Of a DNA stretch of 64,000 bases, positions 1-8,761 are shown piece by piece; position 1 is the stretch's first letter, and each line of letters starts with the position of its first letter. The notes below the pieces were generated by a model. It was given only the letters and a program-made list of their open reading frames with translations, did not search any database and had not been told where the DNA came from. The stretch spans positions 1 through 64,000 of the forward strand of contig CALXLH010000014.1 in NCBI GenBank assembly GCA_944389145.1, read 5' to 3'. The translations under genes were made by a program, and so were the position numbers. This DNA comes from an uncultured Spirochaetaceae bacterium. Lineage in GTDB: Bacteria; Spirochaetota; Spirochaetia; Sphaerochaetales; Sphaerochaetaceae.

Positions 1-1714
1 GCCTTATCCTCGTAAGGGAGAGCTCCCTGGTATCGGCCTTGAGTATCTGGTTGTCATGATAGTAATGGCTGAATGTCTTGGCAGCATCATAGAGCACGGT
101 GCATATGACAGAGGGATCGAACGTATCGGCGGCCTTCCTGACAGCCTCAGGGAAGTCTGCGAGCGCCTTCACCAGGATCTTCTCGTCCTCGTTGACAAGA
201 AGCCGTCCATCGCTAGATACCCCGCTGAACTCATCCTTCGAAGCCTCATACCTGCGCAGTATCGAGGATATGCGCGCGGCGGTGTACTGCAGATAAGGCC
301 CGGTATTGCCGCTGAAGGAGATCGACTCCTTGGGATTGAAGACCATATCGCGCATCGGCTGCACCTGCAGCAGGTAGTAGTTCAAGGCGCCTAGCGCGAT
401 CTTCCTCGCCGTCTCATCGACATCCCCGACCTCGCTCTCCCTGCCCTTCTCTATGATCTCGTTCCTGGCAAGGACGGAGAGCTCCGAAAGCAGATCGTCC
501 GCATCGACAACCGTTCCCTCGCGGCTCTTCATCTTGCCCTCAGGAAGATTGACCATGCCATAGGCAAGATGGTGAAGCTCGCTCGCCCACTCATATCCCA
601 GGAGTCCAAGCACATAGAAGAGGACCTTGAAGTGATAGTTCTGCTCTGATGCGACGACGTAGATAAGGCTGTCGAATGGCCAGTCCTCATGGCGCCGTAC
701 CGCAGTACCTATATCCTGAGTGATGTAGAGCGTAGTGCCGTCACGGCGGAGAAGCACCTTCTTATCGAGGCCTATAGGAGCAAGATCGACCTGCACCGAC
801 CCGTCCTCCTCCTTCTTGAAGACGCCCATATCAAGGCCGCGCATGACCTCTCCGCGTCCAAGCTTGTACGTATCGCTCTCATAGTAGAGCTTGTCGAAGG
901 AGATGCCCATGTTCCTGTAGCTCTCGAATAATCCATCCAGGGTCCACCTGTTCATCTTCTCCCATAGCGCGCGGACCTCCGGATCGCCGGCCTCCCAGTC
1001 ACGAAGCATCGCCTGCGCAGCCTCATCCGGATCCACGAACGAAGGATCGCTGACGATGGAAGGATCCTTCTCCTTCGCCTCAGCGGCCTCCTTCTCCCAG
1101 TTGGCGAAACGGACATAGTAGCGGCCGACGAAATGATCACCCTTCTCTCCGGTGGACTCAGGCGTCTCACCATTGCCGAAGAGCTTATAGGCAAGCATCG
1201 ACTTCGATATATGCACGCCGCGGTTATTGATGAGATTGACCTTCATCACATCCGCTCCCGTGGCCTTGAGCAGCTCCGATACGGACTGCCCGAGAGAATC
1301 ATTGCGCATATGTCCGAGATGCAGCGGCTTGTTGGTGTTCGGACATGAGAACTCTATCATGATCTTCCGTCCCTTGCCGCTCTCATTCGTGCCATAGAGC
1401 CTGCCCTCGGCCTCTACCCTGTCCATGATCTTATCAGCAAGGGATGGGATATCGAAACGGACATTGAGATACGGGCCGGCGGGAAGCATCTCGCCCTCCG
1501 GATGATCGGTAAGCCGTGCCGCGATATCAGAAGCGATCACCGCTGGTGCCTTATGGGCAAGCTTGGAGTACGGAAACATAGGGAACGCAGCATCACCCAT
1601 ATCGCTTCTGGGGGGAAGGCCTATAGCCAGCGCAGGGATATCGTCAGTAGAAAGATATGAACGCAGCTCCTTCTCGATCGCGTCCTTCCATGCATTCTTA
1701 AGCTCATTCAGCAT
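1..1714 (-). CDS. argS: Arginyl-tRNA synthetase (3' end outside window)
   Basis: Charges tRNA-Arg with arginine in the cytoplasm (class I synthetase). About 571 codons are visible and the frame is still open at base 1, so the C-terminus lies outside the window. The N-terminal tRNA-binding domain (residues 1-90) is followed by the HIGH-type signature HLGH at residues 131-134 within FSCPNTNKPLHLGH, and KMKS at 393-396. The start at 1714 is preceded by GAGG eight bases upstream and by a good promoter (1735-1763), giving a short leader of about 14 nt. It is transcribed away from birA in the same orientation, so it has its own promoter. Confidence 0.97.
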   Translation of the reverse strand, partial: MLNELKNAWKDAIEKELRSYLSTDDIPALAIGLPPRSDMGDAAFPMFPYSKLAHKAPAVIASDIAARLTDHPEGEMLPAGPYLNVRFDIPSLADKIMDRVEAEGRLYGTNESGKGRKIMIEFSCPNTNKPLHLGHMRNDSLGQSVSELLKATGADVMKVNLINNRGVHISKSMLAYKLFGNGETPESTGEKGDHFVGRYYVRFANWEKEAAEAKEKDPSIVSDPSFVDPDEAAQAMLRDWEAGDPEVRALWEKMNRWTLDGLFESYRNMGISFDKLYYESDTYKLGRGEVMRGLDMGVFKKEEDGSVQVDLAPIGLDKKVLLRRDGTTLYITQDIGTAVRRHEDWPFDSLIYVVASEQNYHFKVLFYVLGLLGYEWASELHHLAYGMVNLPEGKMKSREGTVVDADDLLSELSVLARNEIIEKGRESEVGDVDETARKIALGALNYYLLQVQPMRDMVFNPKESISFSGNTGPYLQYTAARISSILRRYEASKDEFSGVSSDGRLLVNEDEKILVKALADFPEAVRKAADTFDPSVICTVLYDAAKTFSHYYHDNQILKADTRELSLTRIR

Positions 1715-1734
1715 AGCAACACCTCAACGGCTAC

Positions 1735-1763
1735 ACTATACAGGAAGAGGGAATGCGGTACAA
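1735..1763 (-). promoter_or_regulatory. argS promoter, leadered type
   Basis: TTGTAC - 17 bp - TATAGT, with the -10 ending 20 bases before the argS start. A GAGG ribosome site lies between, so unlike many promoters in this window it yields a short conventional leader. Confidence 0.6.
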
Positions 1764-1816
1764 CCATCATCGCAGGCAGAAGCATTGCCGATATATGCTT
1801 TGCTCCGCAGAAGTTG

Positions 1817-2755
1817 CTAGAGGCGGAGGGAAACCTCGCCGGATGAAAGAGCCTCGCTCTCCCCTCCTGGATACCTTACAAGCAGGTGCCCGTCATCATC
1901 GACGCCATACGCATGGCCGTCGCGCATCCTGCCGGCCTTTATCACGGTAACAGGACGTCCTATGACGAAGCATTTAGCCCTGTATTCATCCATGAAGCGA
2001 GTTCCCTGAAGGGAAAGTAGCTCTGTCGTGACCGCCCCGGCCATCTCGCCGCGACTTACGGGAGAGGAACCCTGAGGATACAGGAACGCCATCTTATCGC
2101 GCAGATCGTCAGGAATCGATGAAGCATCTCCAGAGAGGTTTATCCCTATGCCGACGATCGCCTTATCCAGCCCTCCCAGCTCCATGTTCACTATGCCTTC
2201 CGTGAGTATGCCTACGACCTTGAAGCCATCGACGTATACGTCATTGACCCATTTTATCGCCGTGGCACGGCCTGTGAGACGCTCTATCACCCTAGAGACG
2301 GCAAGCGATGCGGATATGGTCAGCAGATCAGGGGAGGGAATGGCATCTCCAGATAGGACGACCGAGAAGTATACTCCGCCGGATGGAGAGAAGAACGAAC
2401 GGCCAAGACGCCCGCGGCCTCCCTGCTGAGACCCTGCGATGACCGCGAACGGAGCCTCCACGCCCCTGTTGATCAGATCCTTCGCCTCGATCATCGTAGA
2501 GCGGCAGGTCCCGACGGCATGGACCGGAACCGGAAAGAGCGGCGAGAGCACCTGTGGAGAAAGGACATCGGCACGGCATAGCACATACCCCGATCCTTTC
2601 TGCGTCTCTATATCAAAGCCCTCCTCCTGAAGCTGGGCAACGCTCTTGGAAACGGCCATCCTTGAGCAGGAGAGGGCATCTGCGATCTCCTGCCCGGAGA
2701 CACGCTCTCCCTTCCTTGAAAGCAGCAGGCCAAGCACTTCATCCTTTATCAGCAT
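1817..2755 (-). CDS. birA: Bifunctional biotin-[acetyl-CoA-carboxylase] ligase/biotin repressor
   Basis: Attaches biotin to carboxylase carrier domains through biotinyl-AMP. The first ~65 residues form a winged helix (LLSRKGERVSGQEIADAL, then SRMAVSKSV), as in repressor-type BirA. The catalytic domain has GGRGRLGR and KWVNDVYVDGFKVVGILTE, the biotin/adenylate site. A short C-terminal SH3-like domain follows. I place the start at 2755 (MLIKDEVLG) rather than further upstream because homology begins there and TATAAT ends exactly 6 bases before this ATG. No Shine-Dalgarno is present. No biotin synthesis gene is in the window, so any regulatory targets lie elsewhere. Confidence 0.92.
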   Translation of the reverse strand: MLIKDEVLGLLLSRKGERVSGQEIADALSCSRMAVSKSVAQLQEEGFDIETQKGSGYVLCRADVLSPQVLSPLFPVPVHAVGTCRSTMIEAKDLINRGVEAPFAVIAGSQQGGRGRLGRSFFSPSGGVYFSVVLSGDAIPSPDLLTISASLAVSRVIERLTGRATAIKWVNDVYVDGFKVVGILTEGIVNMELGGLDKAIVGIGINLSGDASSIPDDLRDKMAFLYPQGSSPVSRGEMAGAVTTELLSLQGTRFMDEYRAKCFVIGRPVTVIKAGRMRDGHAYGVDDDGHLLVRYPGGESEALSSGEVSLRL

Positions 2756-2761
2756 GCTGCC

Positions 2762-2790
2762 ATTATAGCGAGAACTCAAGGCATTGCCAT
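2762..2790 (-). promoter_or_regulatory. birA promoter, leaderless geometry
   Basis: ATGGCA - 17 bp - TATAAT - 6 bp - ATG. The perfect -10 places the expected transcription start on the first base of the birA start codon. Confidence 0.6.
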
Positions 2791-2810
2791 CCATGCATCC
2801 GCTGTGAATC

Positions 2811-2840
2811 TTGATATCATGGCAGCAAAGGCAGTACCAT
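2811..2840 (+). promoter_or_regulatory. cysE promoter, leaderless geometry
   Basis: TTGATA - 18 bp - TACCAT - 6 bp (cgcctt) - ATG at 2847. It diverges from the birA promoter, with 20 bp between the two -35 boxes. Confidence 0.6.
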
Positions 2841-2846
2841 CGCCTT

Positions 2847-3740
2847 ATGCGCAATCCCGATGATTACCTGGACTCGTTCCTGTCATCCTTCTCAAGGACA
2901 AGGAGAGGCAGCTCCATAAGAGAGACGACGCTGCCGCGGATGGTCGATATAGAGATGCTGGAGGAGCAGTTCATGTCGCTCTTCTTCCCCGGCCATCAAG
3001 GCACCGGAAGCATGGACAGCCTCAGAAAGACGGTACGCTACAGCCTGGAGAAGGCCGCACGGCTTCTCCTGGACTCGATAAGGCTCTCGCTGCACTATGA
3101 GAATCCAGAGATGAGCGATGAGGAGGTATCGCGCATCGCGGATGGGCACGTAGAGGCCCTGCTGGATAATCTCGGCGCTATCAGGACCATGCTGAAGAAG
3201 GATGCGGAGGCCGGATACGAAGGAGACCCCGCAGCCAGGAATGTCCATGAGGTCATACTCTGCTATCCATCGATGAGGGCCCTTACCGCGCACAGGATCG
3301 CCTCGTTCCTCTTCAAGCGCGGCGTTCCGCTGGTACCGCGCATGATGAACGAGGTCATACATCAGAAGACCGGGATAGACATACATCCAGGCGCAACGAT
3401 AGGCGAAAGCTTCTTCATCGACCATGGGACAGGCGTCGTGATCGGAGAGACCACCGTCATAGGAAGCCATGTAAAGCTCTATCAGGGCGTCACGCTAGGA
3501 GCGCTGTCCATACCGAAGAACGGATGCGGGCAGCTCCTGATCGGAACGAAGAGGCACCCGACCATAGAGGACAATGTCACCATCTATGCCAATGCCACGA
3601 TACTAGGAGATATCACGATCGGCCATGACAGCACGATCGCATCCAGCGCATGGATCAAGGACCCGATACCGCCTAACTCGCTGGTCCTGACCTCCACCCC
3701 GGAGATAAAGGTCAGGCCAAAGAAGATACTTCCACAGTGA
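2847..3740 (+). CDS. cysE: Serine O-acetyltransferase
   Basis: Makes O-acetylserine from serine and acetyl-CoA, the first step of cysteine synthesis. 297 residues: an alpha-helical N-terminal half (SATase domain, to about residue 190) and a left-handed beta-helix of hexapeptide repeats after it, with DIHPGATIGESFFIDHGTGV carrying the catalytic His/Asp area. The start at 2847 is chosen because the spacing from TACCAT is exactly 6 bases; an in-frame ATG at 2811 would lie inside the promoter. The gene is convergent with mtaB and their last 29 bases overlap tail to tail. No cysK is adjacent. Confidence 0.92.
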   Translation: MRNPDDYLDSFLSSFSRTRRGSSIRETTLPRMVDIEMLEEQFMSLFFPGHQGTGSMDSLRKTVRYSLEKAARLLLDSIRLSLHYENPEMSDEEVSRIADGHVEALLDNLGAIRTMLKKDAEAGYEGDPAARNVHEVILCYPSMRALTAHRIASFLFKRGVPLVPRMMNEVIHQKTGIDIHPGATIGESFFIDHGTGVVIGETTVIGSHVKLYQGVTLGALSIPKNGCGQLLIGTKRHPTIEDNVTIYANATILGDITIGHDSTIASSAWIKDPIPPNSLVLTSTPEIKVRPKKILPQ

Positions 3741-4998
3741 CAGGGGCTATCGAGACGATACGCCCGGAATAGATCAGGCCGCGCACCGGTATCCTGCCGT
3801 CAGGCATCATGATGCGGGCCTTGAGGTAATTCCCGGTCGTTCCCTCAAGCCCATCTTCCGCAAGGACCTCGACAGTCCTGCCAAGCTGGCGGGAAAGATA
3901 CTCCTTCCCCATCTTCTCGGAAAGCTGGCGAAGGCGCTCCGCGCGCTGATCCCGCACCCGCTCCTCCACCCTGTCATGCGCTCCATGCAACGGCGTGCCT
4001 GGCCTAGGGGAATAAGGAAAGACATGCATCGCGGCAAAGCGGATCCTGGAAAGGAAGGCGTAGCTCTCCTCCCACTCCTTCTCCCCTTCTCCAGGGAGTC
4101 CCGCTATCACATCGCAGGCGATGAACGGATCATCCTTCACAGCCCTCATGCGCCCTATGATCCTCTCCACATGCTCCATTGGATAGACACGGCCGACACG
4201 CTCAAGGACACGGGGGGAGGCAGACTGTATCGGAATATGGAAATGAGGCTGCATCCTATGATCGGAGAGGGTATCGAGAAGACGGTCATCGACATGATCC
4301 GGCTCCATCGATGAAAGACGTATCCTCATCCCGTCGCCAAGCCGCAGGAGAAGCTTCTCCACGAGTCCTCCCAGCCCATCTCCCTCATGGTCATACATCG
4401 TGAGGTTGACGCCGGTAAGCATTATCTCATGGAATCCCTCAGCCTCTATCCGCAGCGCCCTCTCCACGACGGTATCGGCATCAAGCGAGACAGAAGGGCC
4501 GCGTGCGATCGTCGTACGGCAATAGCCGCAGTGGTTGTCACAGCCATCCTGCACCTTCAGATATGCCCTCGAATGATACTGGAACGATGATGCATCGAAA
4601 GCGAATGGATCATCAGAGCGGAATGAGAATGAACGGACGGCCTCATGGATCGGAAGCCCTGCGTCAAGCGATGCCCTGAGATGGGCCGGCAGGGCGAGGA
4701 GCGAGGCCTTCTCGCGAAGGGAGAACACCGTCACGTTACCGGAAAGCGATGATACCTCATCACGCTCCATCTGTGCGTAGCAGCCGGTGACTATCACCTC
4801 AGCGCTCTTAGAGAAGAGCCTGATCATGCGCCTTGCCTTCTGCTCCGCCTTCGAGGTCACCGTACAGGAATTCACTATTACGAGATCAGCATCAGAAGGT
4901 CCCGTCACGGAGAATCCCTCATTCTTGAAGCGCTCTGCGATCGCCTCGCTCTCAGCCTGGTTGAGCCTGCAGCCAAGCGTATAGATCGAGACGTTCAC
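3712..4998 (-). CDS. mtaB: tRNA t6A37 methylthiotransferase
   Basis: Radical SAM enzyme converting t6A to ms2t6A at position 37 of ANN-decoding tRNAs. The N-terminal UPF0004 domain has TLGCRLNQAES, NSCTVT and GCYAQ (three cluster-binding Cys). The radical SAM cluster CDNHCGYC lies near residue 155, and a TRAM-like segment closes the protein. 428 residues is normal. The start is GTG at 4998, overlapping the stop of tyrA by four bases (GTGA), with GGAGG upstream. MtaB rather than MiaB/RimO is favoured by the TLGCRLNQ opening and by length. Confidence 0.92.
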   Translation of the reverse strand: MNVSIYTLGCRLNQAESEAIAERFKNEGFSVTGPSDADLVIVNSCTVTSKAEQKARRMIRLFSKSAEVIVTGCYAQMERDEVSSLSGNVTVFSLREKASLLALPAHLRASLDAGLPIHEAVRSFSFRSDDPFAFDASSFQYHSRAYLKVQDGCDNHCGYCRTTIARGPSVSLDADTVVERALRIEAEGFHEIMLTGVNLTMYDHEGDGLGGLVEKLLLRLGDGMRIRLSSMEPDHVDDRLLDTLSDHRMQPHFHIPIQSASPRVLERVGRVYPMEHVERIIGRMRAVKDDPFIACDVIAGLPGEGEKEWEESYAFLSRIRFAAMHVFPYSPRPGTPLHGAHDRVEERVRDQRAERLRQLSEKMGKEYLSRQLGRTVEVLAEDGLEGTTGNYLKARIMMPDGRIPVRGLIYSGRIVSIAPVTVEVSSLA

Positions 4999-5729
4999 CC
5001 CTCTTCCCTCCTGAGCGCGTTCAGGACCTTCTCTATCGCGACCTGTAGGGAAAGCCTCATCTCCTTGGCATACGGATTATACCGCTGCAGATCATAGAAG
5101 AGCTGTATCGGGTCATTGCAGGTCTGCTCGACGATCGTCATGAGCGAACGGTATCCCTTAGTCGCTATAGGGGTCGGCTTCATCCCCATCGCGCTGAGCG
5201 TACGTCCCACGAAGTGCGTCACGCCCTGTGAGTACGCAGCCTCCTCATCATGCTTCTCCGCGCTCATCTCCAGCACATCAAGCCCCATGGAGAGGAAAAG
5301 GCCCTTCATCCTCAGATAGCGCTCATCATCCGCAGGGGAGATGGGGCACATCACGATAGGCAGTCCCTTTATCCCTGAGGCTCCGGAATCAGGGCCGAAC
5401 ATCGGATGAGTCGCTATCATATACCTATCGGACGGGATATGCTCCCTCATCCATTTCGCAGGATATATCTTGACCGAGCATGTATCCATCACGATGGTAT
5501 CCCGGCCTATCCTGCTTCCGACACGTTCAAGCACGCTCTCGAATGAGGATATCGAGACAGCGAAGAAAAGCACATCGGCATTCAGCACCTCATCCTCGCT
5601 TCCCCTCTCCACGCCAGGCGGAAGCGGATGATCGCTGCGAGAGTAAGCGGCTACGCGGCATCCCGATGCGGCAAGGCATGATGCCCAGAAGGAACCGAAT
5701 CTACCAAGTCCATATACCCCGACAAACAT
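4995..5729 (-). CDS. tyrA: Prephenate dehydrogenase family protein
   Basis: NAD(P)-dependent oxidative decarboxylation of prephenate to 4-hydroxyphenylpyruvate for tyrosine synthesis. The N-terminal Rossmann motif GVYGLGRFG is followed by FFAVSISSFESVL, then the substrate-site segment THPMFGPDSG and a helical C-terminal dimerisation domain with HDEEAAYSQGVTHFVGR. There is no ACT or chorismate mutase domain. At 244 residues it is a short monofunctional form. Start 5729 is set by a -10 ending 7 bases upstream; it overlaps mtaB by four bases. No other aromatic-pathway genes are in the window. Confidence 0.85.
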   Translation of the reverse strand: MFVGVYGLGRFGSFWASCLAASGCRVAAYSRSDHPLPPGVERGSEDEVLNADVLFFAVSISSFESVLERVGSRIGRDTIVMDTCSVKIYPAKWMREHIPSDRYMIATHPMFGPDSGASGIKGLPIVMCPISPADDERYLRMKGLFLSMGLDVLEMSAEKHDEEAAYSQGVTHFVGRTLSAMGMKPTPIATKGYRSLMTIVEQTCNDPIQLFYDLQRYNPYAKEMRLSLQVAIEKVLNALRREEG

Positions 5730-5736
5730 GTGTCTG

Positions 5737-5765
5737 AGGATATCCGCTTTCAAAGCGTGAATCAA
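5737..5765 (-). promoter_or_regulatory. tyrA-mtaB promoter, leaderless geometry
   Basis: TTGATT - 17 bp - TATCCT - 7 bp - ATG. No Shine-Dalgarno lies in the 7 bases between the -10 and the start codon. Confidence 0.58.
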
Positions 5766-5772
5766 TCATCGG

Positions 5773-6870
5773 CTATACCGATCCGATATACCGCGCCTTA
5801 TCAGAGAGGAAGCTGCCTGAGAGATAGACGTCGGCAACGCTCCTCGGTTCGACATATATGTTCCTGATCCTCTCCATTCCATACAGCGCCCTTATATCCA
5901 TATCCATCACAGTCATCGGGATGACGAGGCTCTCGATCTCGGAAGACGCGAACGCCTCAGCCTCTATATGCACGACGGATGATGGGAGGATGACAGTATG
6001 GGCCTTCGCGCCGGAGAATGCCCTTGAGGCTATCGCGCTGGTTCCCTTCGGGACCATGTAAAGGCCATCCTCCTTTCCCTCGGGATAGACCAGGAGCTTC
6101 CTGTCCTTCGAAGAGAACAGCACGCCCTCAACGCTCTTGTATCTCGGATTACCGAACTCTACGTCGATCGCCGCGACATTCCTTGCGCTCTCCTCCAGCC
6201 CGCCCTTCAGCGAGTACGGTACATGAAGGCTCCTGAGCGATGAGGGGAAAAGCGGTACTGAAGACGGGGCTATGGCCTCCGTACCGTCTGGAATGGAATA
6301 TTCGGAAGCTGCGCGGCGCGGCGGATAGAAGAGGAGCGTATGGTCCTTGAAAAGCACCGAGTCTCGCACGGAAAGAACGCCATTTCCCAAGGCGATGAAG
6401 CTTTCTAGGAGGGGGCAGTCAGAAGGAGCGGCCGAGAACCCGTCGAACGAATCATGGAAAGCGAATGTACGCAGCCTCGTTCCTGCGGAGAACGCCCCTT
6501 CAGCAACGCGGCGAAGCGTCTCCGGTGCCTCATAATCTACCACGTCACTCTTCGGAGGATAGAAGACAAGGTTCCTGAGCGAACCATCATAAAGGATTCC
6601 TTCCTTCGATCTGAGCTTGCGTCCATCAGCCTTCACCGATCTCACGTTCTTCCATGTCATGAACGCCGCAGGATCGATATAGTCGACAGTCTTCGGAATC
6701 GAGACAGACTCCACCTTATTGCTCTTCTTCAGGAAGCCTCGGCCGATCTCCACCGGCATGAGTCCGCCGATCCTGTCCGGCACGATCAGCTCGCTCTCTG
6801 CCCCAAGGTATCTCTGCACCGTGCAGATATCCTTGCCTATCTTCTTTATATCCCAATCGCCTTCTCTCAT
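5773..6870 (-). CDS. BspA-type leucine-rich repeat protein
   Basis: 365 residues of LRR_5 (BspA-like) repeats of about 22-25 residues, visible as recurring I..GTSAIASRAFSGA, TLRRVAEGAFSAGTRL and SSVVHIEAEAFASSEIESLVIP blocks. There is no signal peptide, lipobox or membrane segment, so a cytoplasmic location is suggested, although relatives are often secreted. The ATG at 6870 lies 11 bases after the methyltransferase stop with no Shine-Dalgarno. A candidate TTGTTG - 17 - TAGCAT sits 8 bases upstream; reinitiation from the upstream gene is the alternative. A GTG at 6888 is another possible start. Substrate or partner unknown. Confidence 0.72.
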   Translation of the reverse strand: MREGDWDIKKIGKDICTVQRYLGAESELIVPDRIGGLMPVEIGRGFLKKSNKVESVSIPKTVDYIDPAAFMTWKNVRSVKADGRKLRSKEGILYDGSLRNLVFYPPKSDVVDYEAPETLRRVAEGAFSAGTRLRTFAFHDSFDGFSAAPSDCPLLESFIALGNGVLSVRDSVLFKDHTLLFYPPRRAASEYSIPDGTEAIAPSSVPLFPSSLRSLHVPYSLKGGLEESARNVAAIDVEFGNPRYKSVEGVLFSSKDRKLLVYPEGKEDGLYMVPKGTSAIASRAFSGAKAHTVILPSSVVHIEAEAFASSEIESLVIPMTVMDMDIRALYGMERIRNIYVEPRSVADVYLSGSFLSDKARYIGSV

Positions 6871-6881
6871 ATGGCGCCATG

Positions 6882-7478
6882 CTAGCACATACGCCTAACC
6901 CCAACAATCCTCGCCCAGGCATGCCGTCCGCGCTCTATGAGCCGTACCGTCATACCAGCCCGTTCCAGCTCTAAGGAAATATCCTCAGGCCGCCTGACGA
7001 CCACGCCATTATCAGAAGCCCATGAGGGAACGGCATCAGGATCCGTCGCCTCAAAGCCGATGACTACCGTTCCTCCGGGTCTCAGGACACGGAATATCTC
7101 CGAGAATGCAACTCTTATATCCATATAATATACCGAATCAAGAAGTATTATTAAATCAAATGATTCATTTCCAAAAGGTAAGGACTCTCCCTTTCCCTGA
7201 ACTGCAGCTATCCGCCCATCCCTTCCGGCCATGCTGATGCACAGCGGAGATGGATCGAGAAGAGTGAGGGACGCATGGGGAAAGCGCGAGCCGAGGATAC
7301 GGAGGGCATCTCCCCCTCCCCCTCCTATATCGAGGATTGATGAGGATGAGGGAAGCGACCTGAGGGCCCATGCCCAGAAGGGACGATGCAGCAAAGACAT
7401 CACAGAGAGCACGAGTCGTCCGCCCATGCCATGGGGGCGGGATGCATTACCCGCGTAGAAGCTGCCCAGTCCTTTCAT
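6882..7478 (-). CDS. Class I SAM-dependent methyltransferase
   Basis: 198-residue Methyltransf_11-type enzyme. Motif I is ILDIGGGGGDALR (about residues 50-62), the acidic end of beta-2 is LLDPSPLC, and motif IV is FDLIILLDSVYYM, followed by VLRPGGTVVIG. The substrate cannot be read from sequence; small-molecule or quinone-type methylation is possible. The ATG at 7478 has TAGAAT ending 6 bases upstream and no ribosome-binding site. The stop is followed after 11 bases by the LRR gene, so the two may share a transcript. Confidence 0.8.
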   Translation of the reverse strand: MKGLGSFYAGNASRPHGMGGRLVLSVMSLLHRPFWAWALRSLPSSSSILDIGGGGGDALRILGSRFPHASLTLLDPSPLCISMAGRDGRIAAVQGKGESLPFGNESFDLIILLDSVYYMDIRVAFSEIFRVLRPGGTVVIGFEATDPDAVPSWASDNGVVVRRPEDISLELERAGMTVRLIERGRHAWARIVGVRRMC

Positions 7479-7484
7479 GAGAGC

Positions 7485-7490
7485 ATTCTA
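7485..7490 (-). promoter_or_regulatory. -10 box of methyltransferase gene, leaderless geometry
   Basis: TAGAAT ends 6 bases before the ATG at 7478. The -35 region is poor (T-rich, no clear TTGACA), so only the -10 is annotated. Confidence 0.45.
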
Positions 7491-7536
7491 TCTCAGCTCC
7501 GGCATCAGAAAAACCCTCTCTTGACGATCCTTATGC

Positions 7537-7565
7537 TTCAATAACCAACGAGAAGGCTGTATTAT
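7537..7565 (+). promoter_or_regulatory. pta promoter
   Basis: TTCAAT - 17 bp - TATTAT. The -10 ends 7 bases before an in-frame ATG at 7573 and 34 bases before the conserved ATG at 7600, which has its own GAGGAG. Confidence 0.5.
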
Positions 7566-7599
7566 CTTATAGATGGATTGTGAAATCCGAGGAGTGACT

Positions 7600-8601
7600 A
7601 TGACATTTGCAGAGAAAATGAAAGGGCTGGCCAAGGCCGCCAATAAGAATCTCGTGCTGCCTGAAGGCCTTGAGCCAAGGACCGTAAGAGCCGCGAGGAT
7701 GATCGTCGATCAGGGAATCGCATCATCGGTAATGCTCGTAGGAAGGACCGAAGAGGTAAAGGCCAATGCAGAGAAGCTTGGAGTCGACCTCACTGGCATA
7801 GAGATCAGCGATCCAGCCACCAGCGATAAGAAGGCAGAGTTCGCCCATGAGTACTATGAGCTGAGAAAGCACAAGGGAATGACCGAGGAGCAGGCTGCCG
7901 CTGATATCGTCGATCCTCTCAGGTGGGGCGCGATGCTCGTCCACCTCGGATACGCAGATGCGATGGTCGCAGGAGCAGAGTCCACGACGGCAAGCGTCCT
8001 TCGCGCAGCCCTCACCATCATCAAGACGAAGCCCGGCGTGAAGAATGCCTCCTCCTGCTTCGTCATGGCAACGGACAAGGCCCAGTACGGCGTGAATGGC
8101 TCGCTTATCTTCGCTGACTGCGCGACAATCCCTAATCCGACATCCGAGCAGCTTGCAGATATCGCGACAGAAGCAGCAAATAGCTGCCGCGTCTTCCTTG
8201 GCGCGGAGCCTATCGTATCGCTTCTCTCATACTCAACCAAGGGATCAGCGAAGGGCGAGCTCATCGACAAGGTAACAGCAGCCCTGGCGATCATCAAGGA
8301 GAAGGCGCCGGAGCTGAAGGTTGACGGAGAGCTTCAGCTTGACGCATCGATCGTGCAGAGCGTCGCTTCCCTCAAGGCCCCAGGCTCAGATGTCGCAGGA
8401 CATGCGAACACCCTCGTCTTCCCCGACCTTCAGGCAGGAAACATCGGTTACAAGCTCGTCCAGCGCTTTGCGGGAGCAGAGGCATACGGACCGATCCTCC
8501 AGGGATTCGCAAAGCCTGTATCAGACCTCTCAAGAGGATGCTCAGAGGATGATATCGTAGTCACGGCCGCGATCACTCTCGCACAGGCCGCAGCCAACTG
8601 A
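7600..8601 (+). CDS. pta: Phosphate acetyltransferase
   Basis: Interconverts acetyl-CoA and acetyl phosphate for fermentative ATP production. 333 residues form the catalytic PTA_PTB domain, with NLVLPEGLEPRTVRAA at the N-terminus, DAMVAGAESTTASVLRAAL centrally and the C-terminal GPILQGFAKPVSDLSRG signature. It is the short class without a DRTGG regulatory domain. The start at 7600 has GAGGAG six bases upstream, and homologues begin here. However, an in-frame ATG at 7573 lies 7 bases after the -10, so a nine-residue N-terminal extension from a leaderless start is possible. No ackA is adjacent. Confidence 0.95.
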   Translation: MTFAEKMKGLAKAANKNLVLPEGLEPRTVRAARMIVDQGIASSVMLVGRTEEVKANAEKLGVDLTGIEISDPATSDKKAEFAHEYYELRKHKGMTEEQAAADIVDPLRWGAMLVHLGYADAMVAGAESTTASVLRAALTIIKTKPGVKNASSCFVMATDKAQYGVNGSLIFADCATIPNPTSEQLADIATEAANSCRVFLGAEPIVSLLSYSTKGSAKGELIDKVTAALAIIKEKAPELKVDGELQLDASIVQSVASLKAPGSDVAGHANTLVFPDLQAGNIGYKLVQRFAGAEAYGPILQGFAKPVSDLSRGCSEDDIVVTAAITLAQAAAN

Positions 8602-8612
8602 TACGATTACAG

Positions 8613-8640
8613 CAAAAAGGCCACCATTCGGTGGCCTCTT
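8613..8640. terminator. Bidirectional intrinsic terminator between pta and ksgA
   Basis: AGGCCACC - ATTC - GGTGGCCT stem, followed by CTT on the + strand and by TTTTT on the - strand. It lies between convergent pta and ksgA. The remaining ~120 bases up to 8761 are A+T-rich and hold nothing I recognise. Confidence 0.75.
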
Positions 8641-8761
8641 AAATTCCCAAACATATAAGTAAGCATAGATAACTAACGCATCGGATACTATGGCCAGTCA
8701 TATGGCATCATTATCATATATTCATGCCATTAAATAAGATACATAATAGTAAGTAGCCCTA

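Noticed and set aside
2892-3470. 192-codon frame antisense to cysE
   Set aside because: Fully inside cysE, with no promoter or family; antisense shadow caused by codon bias.
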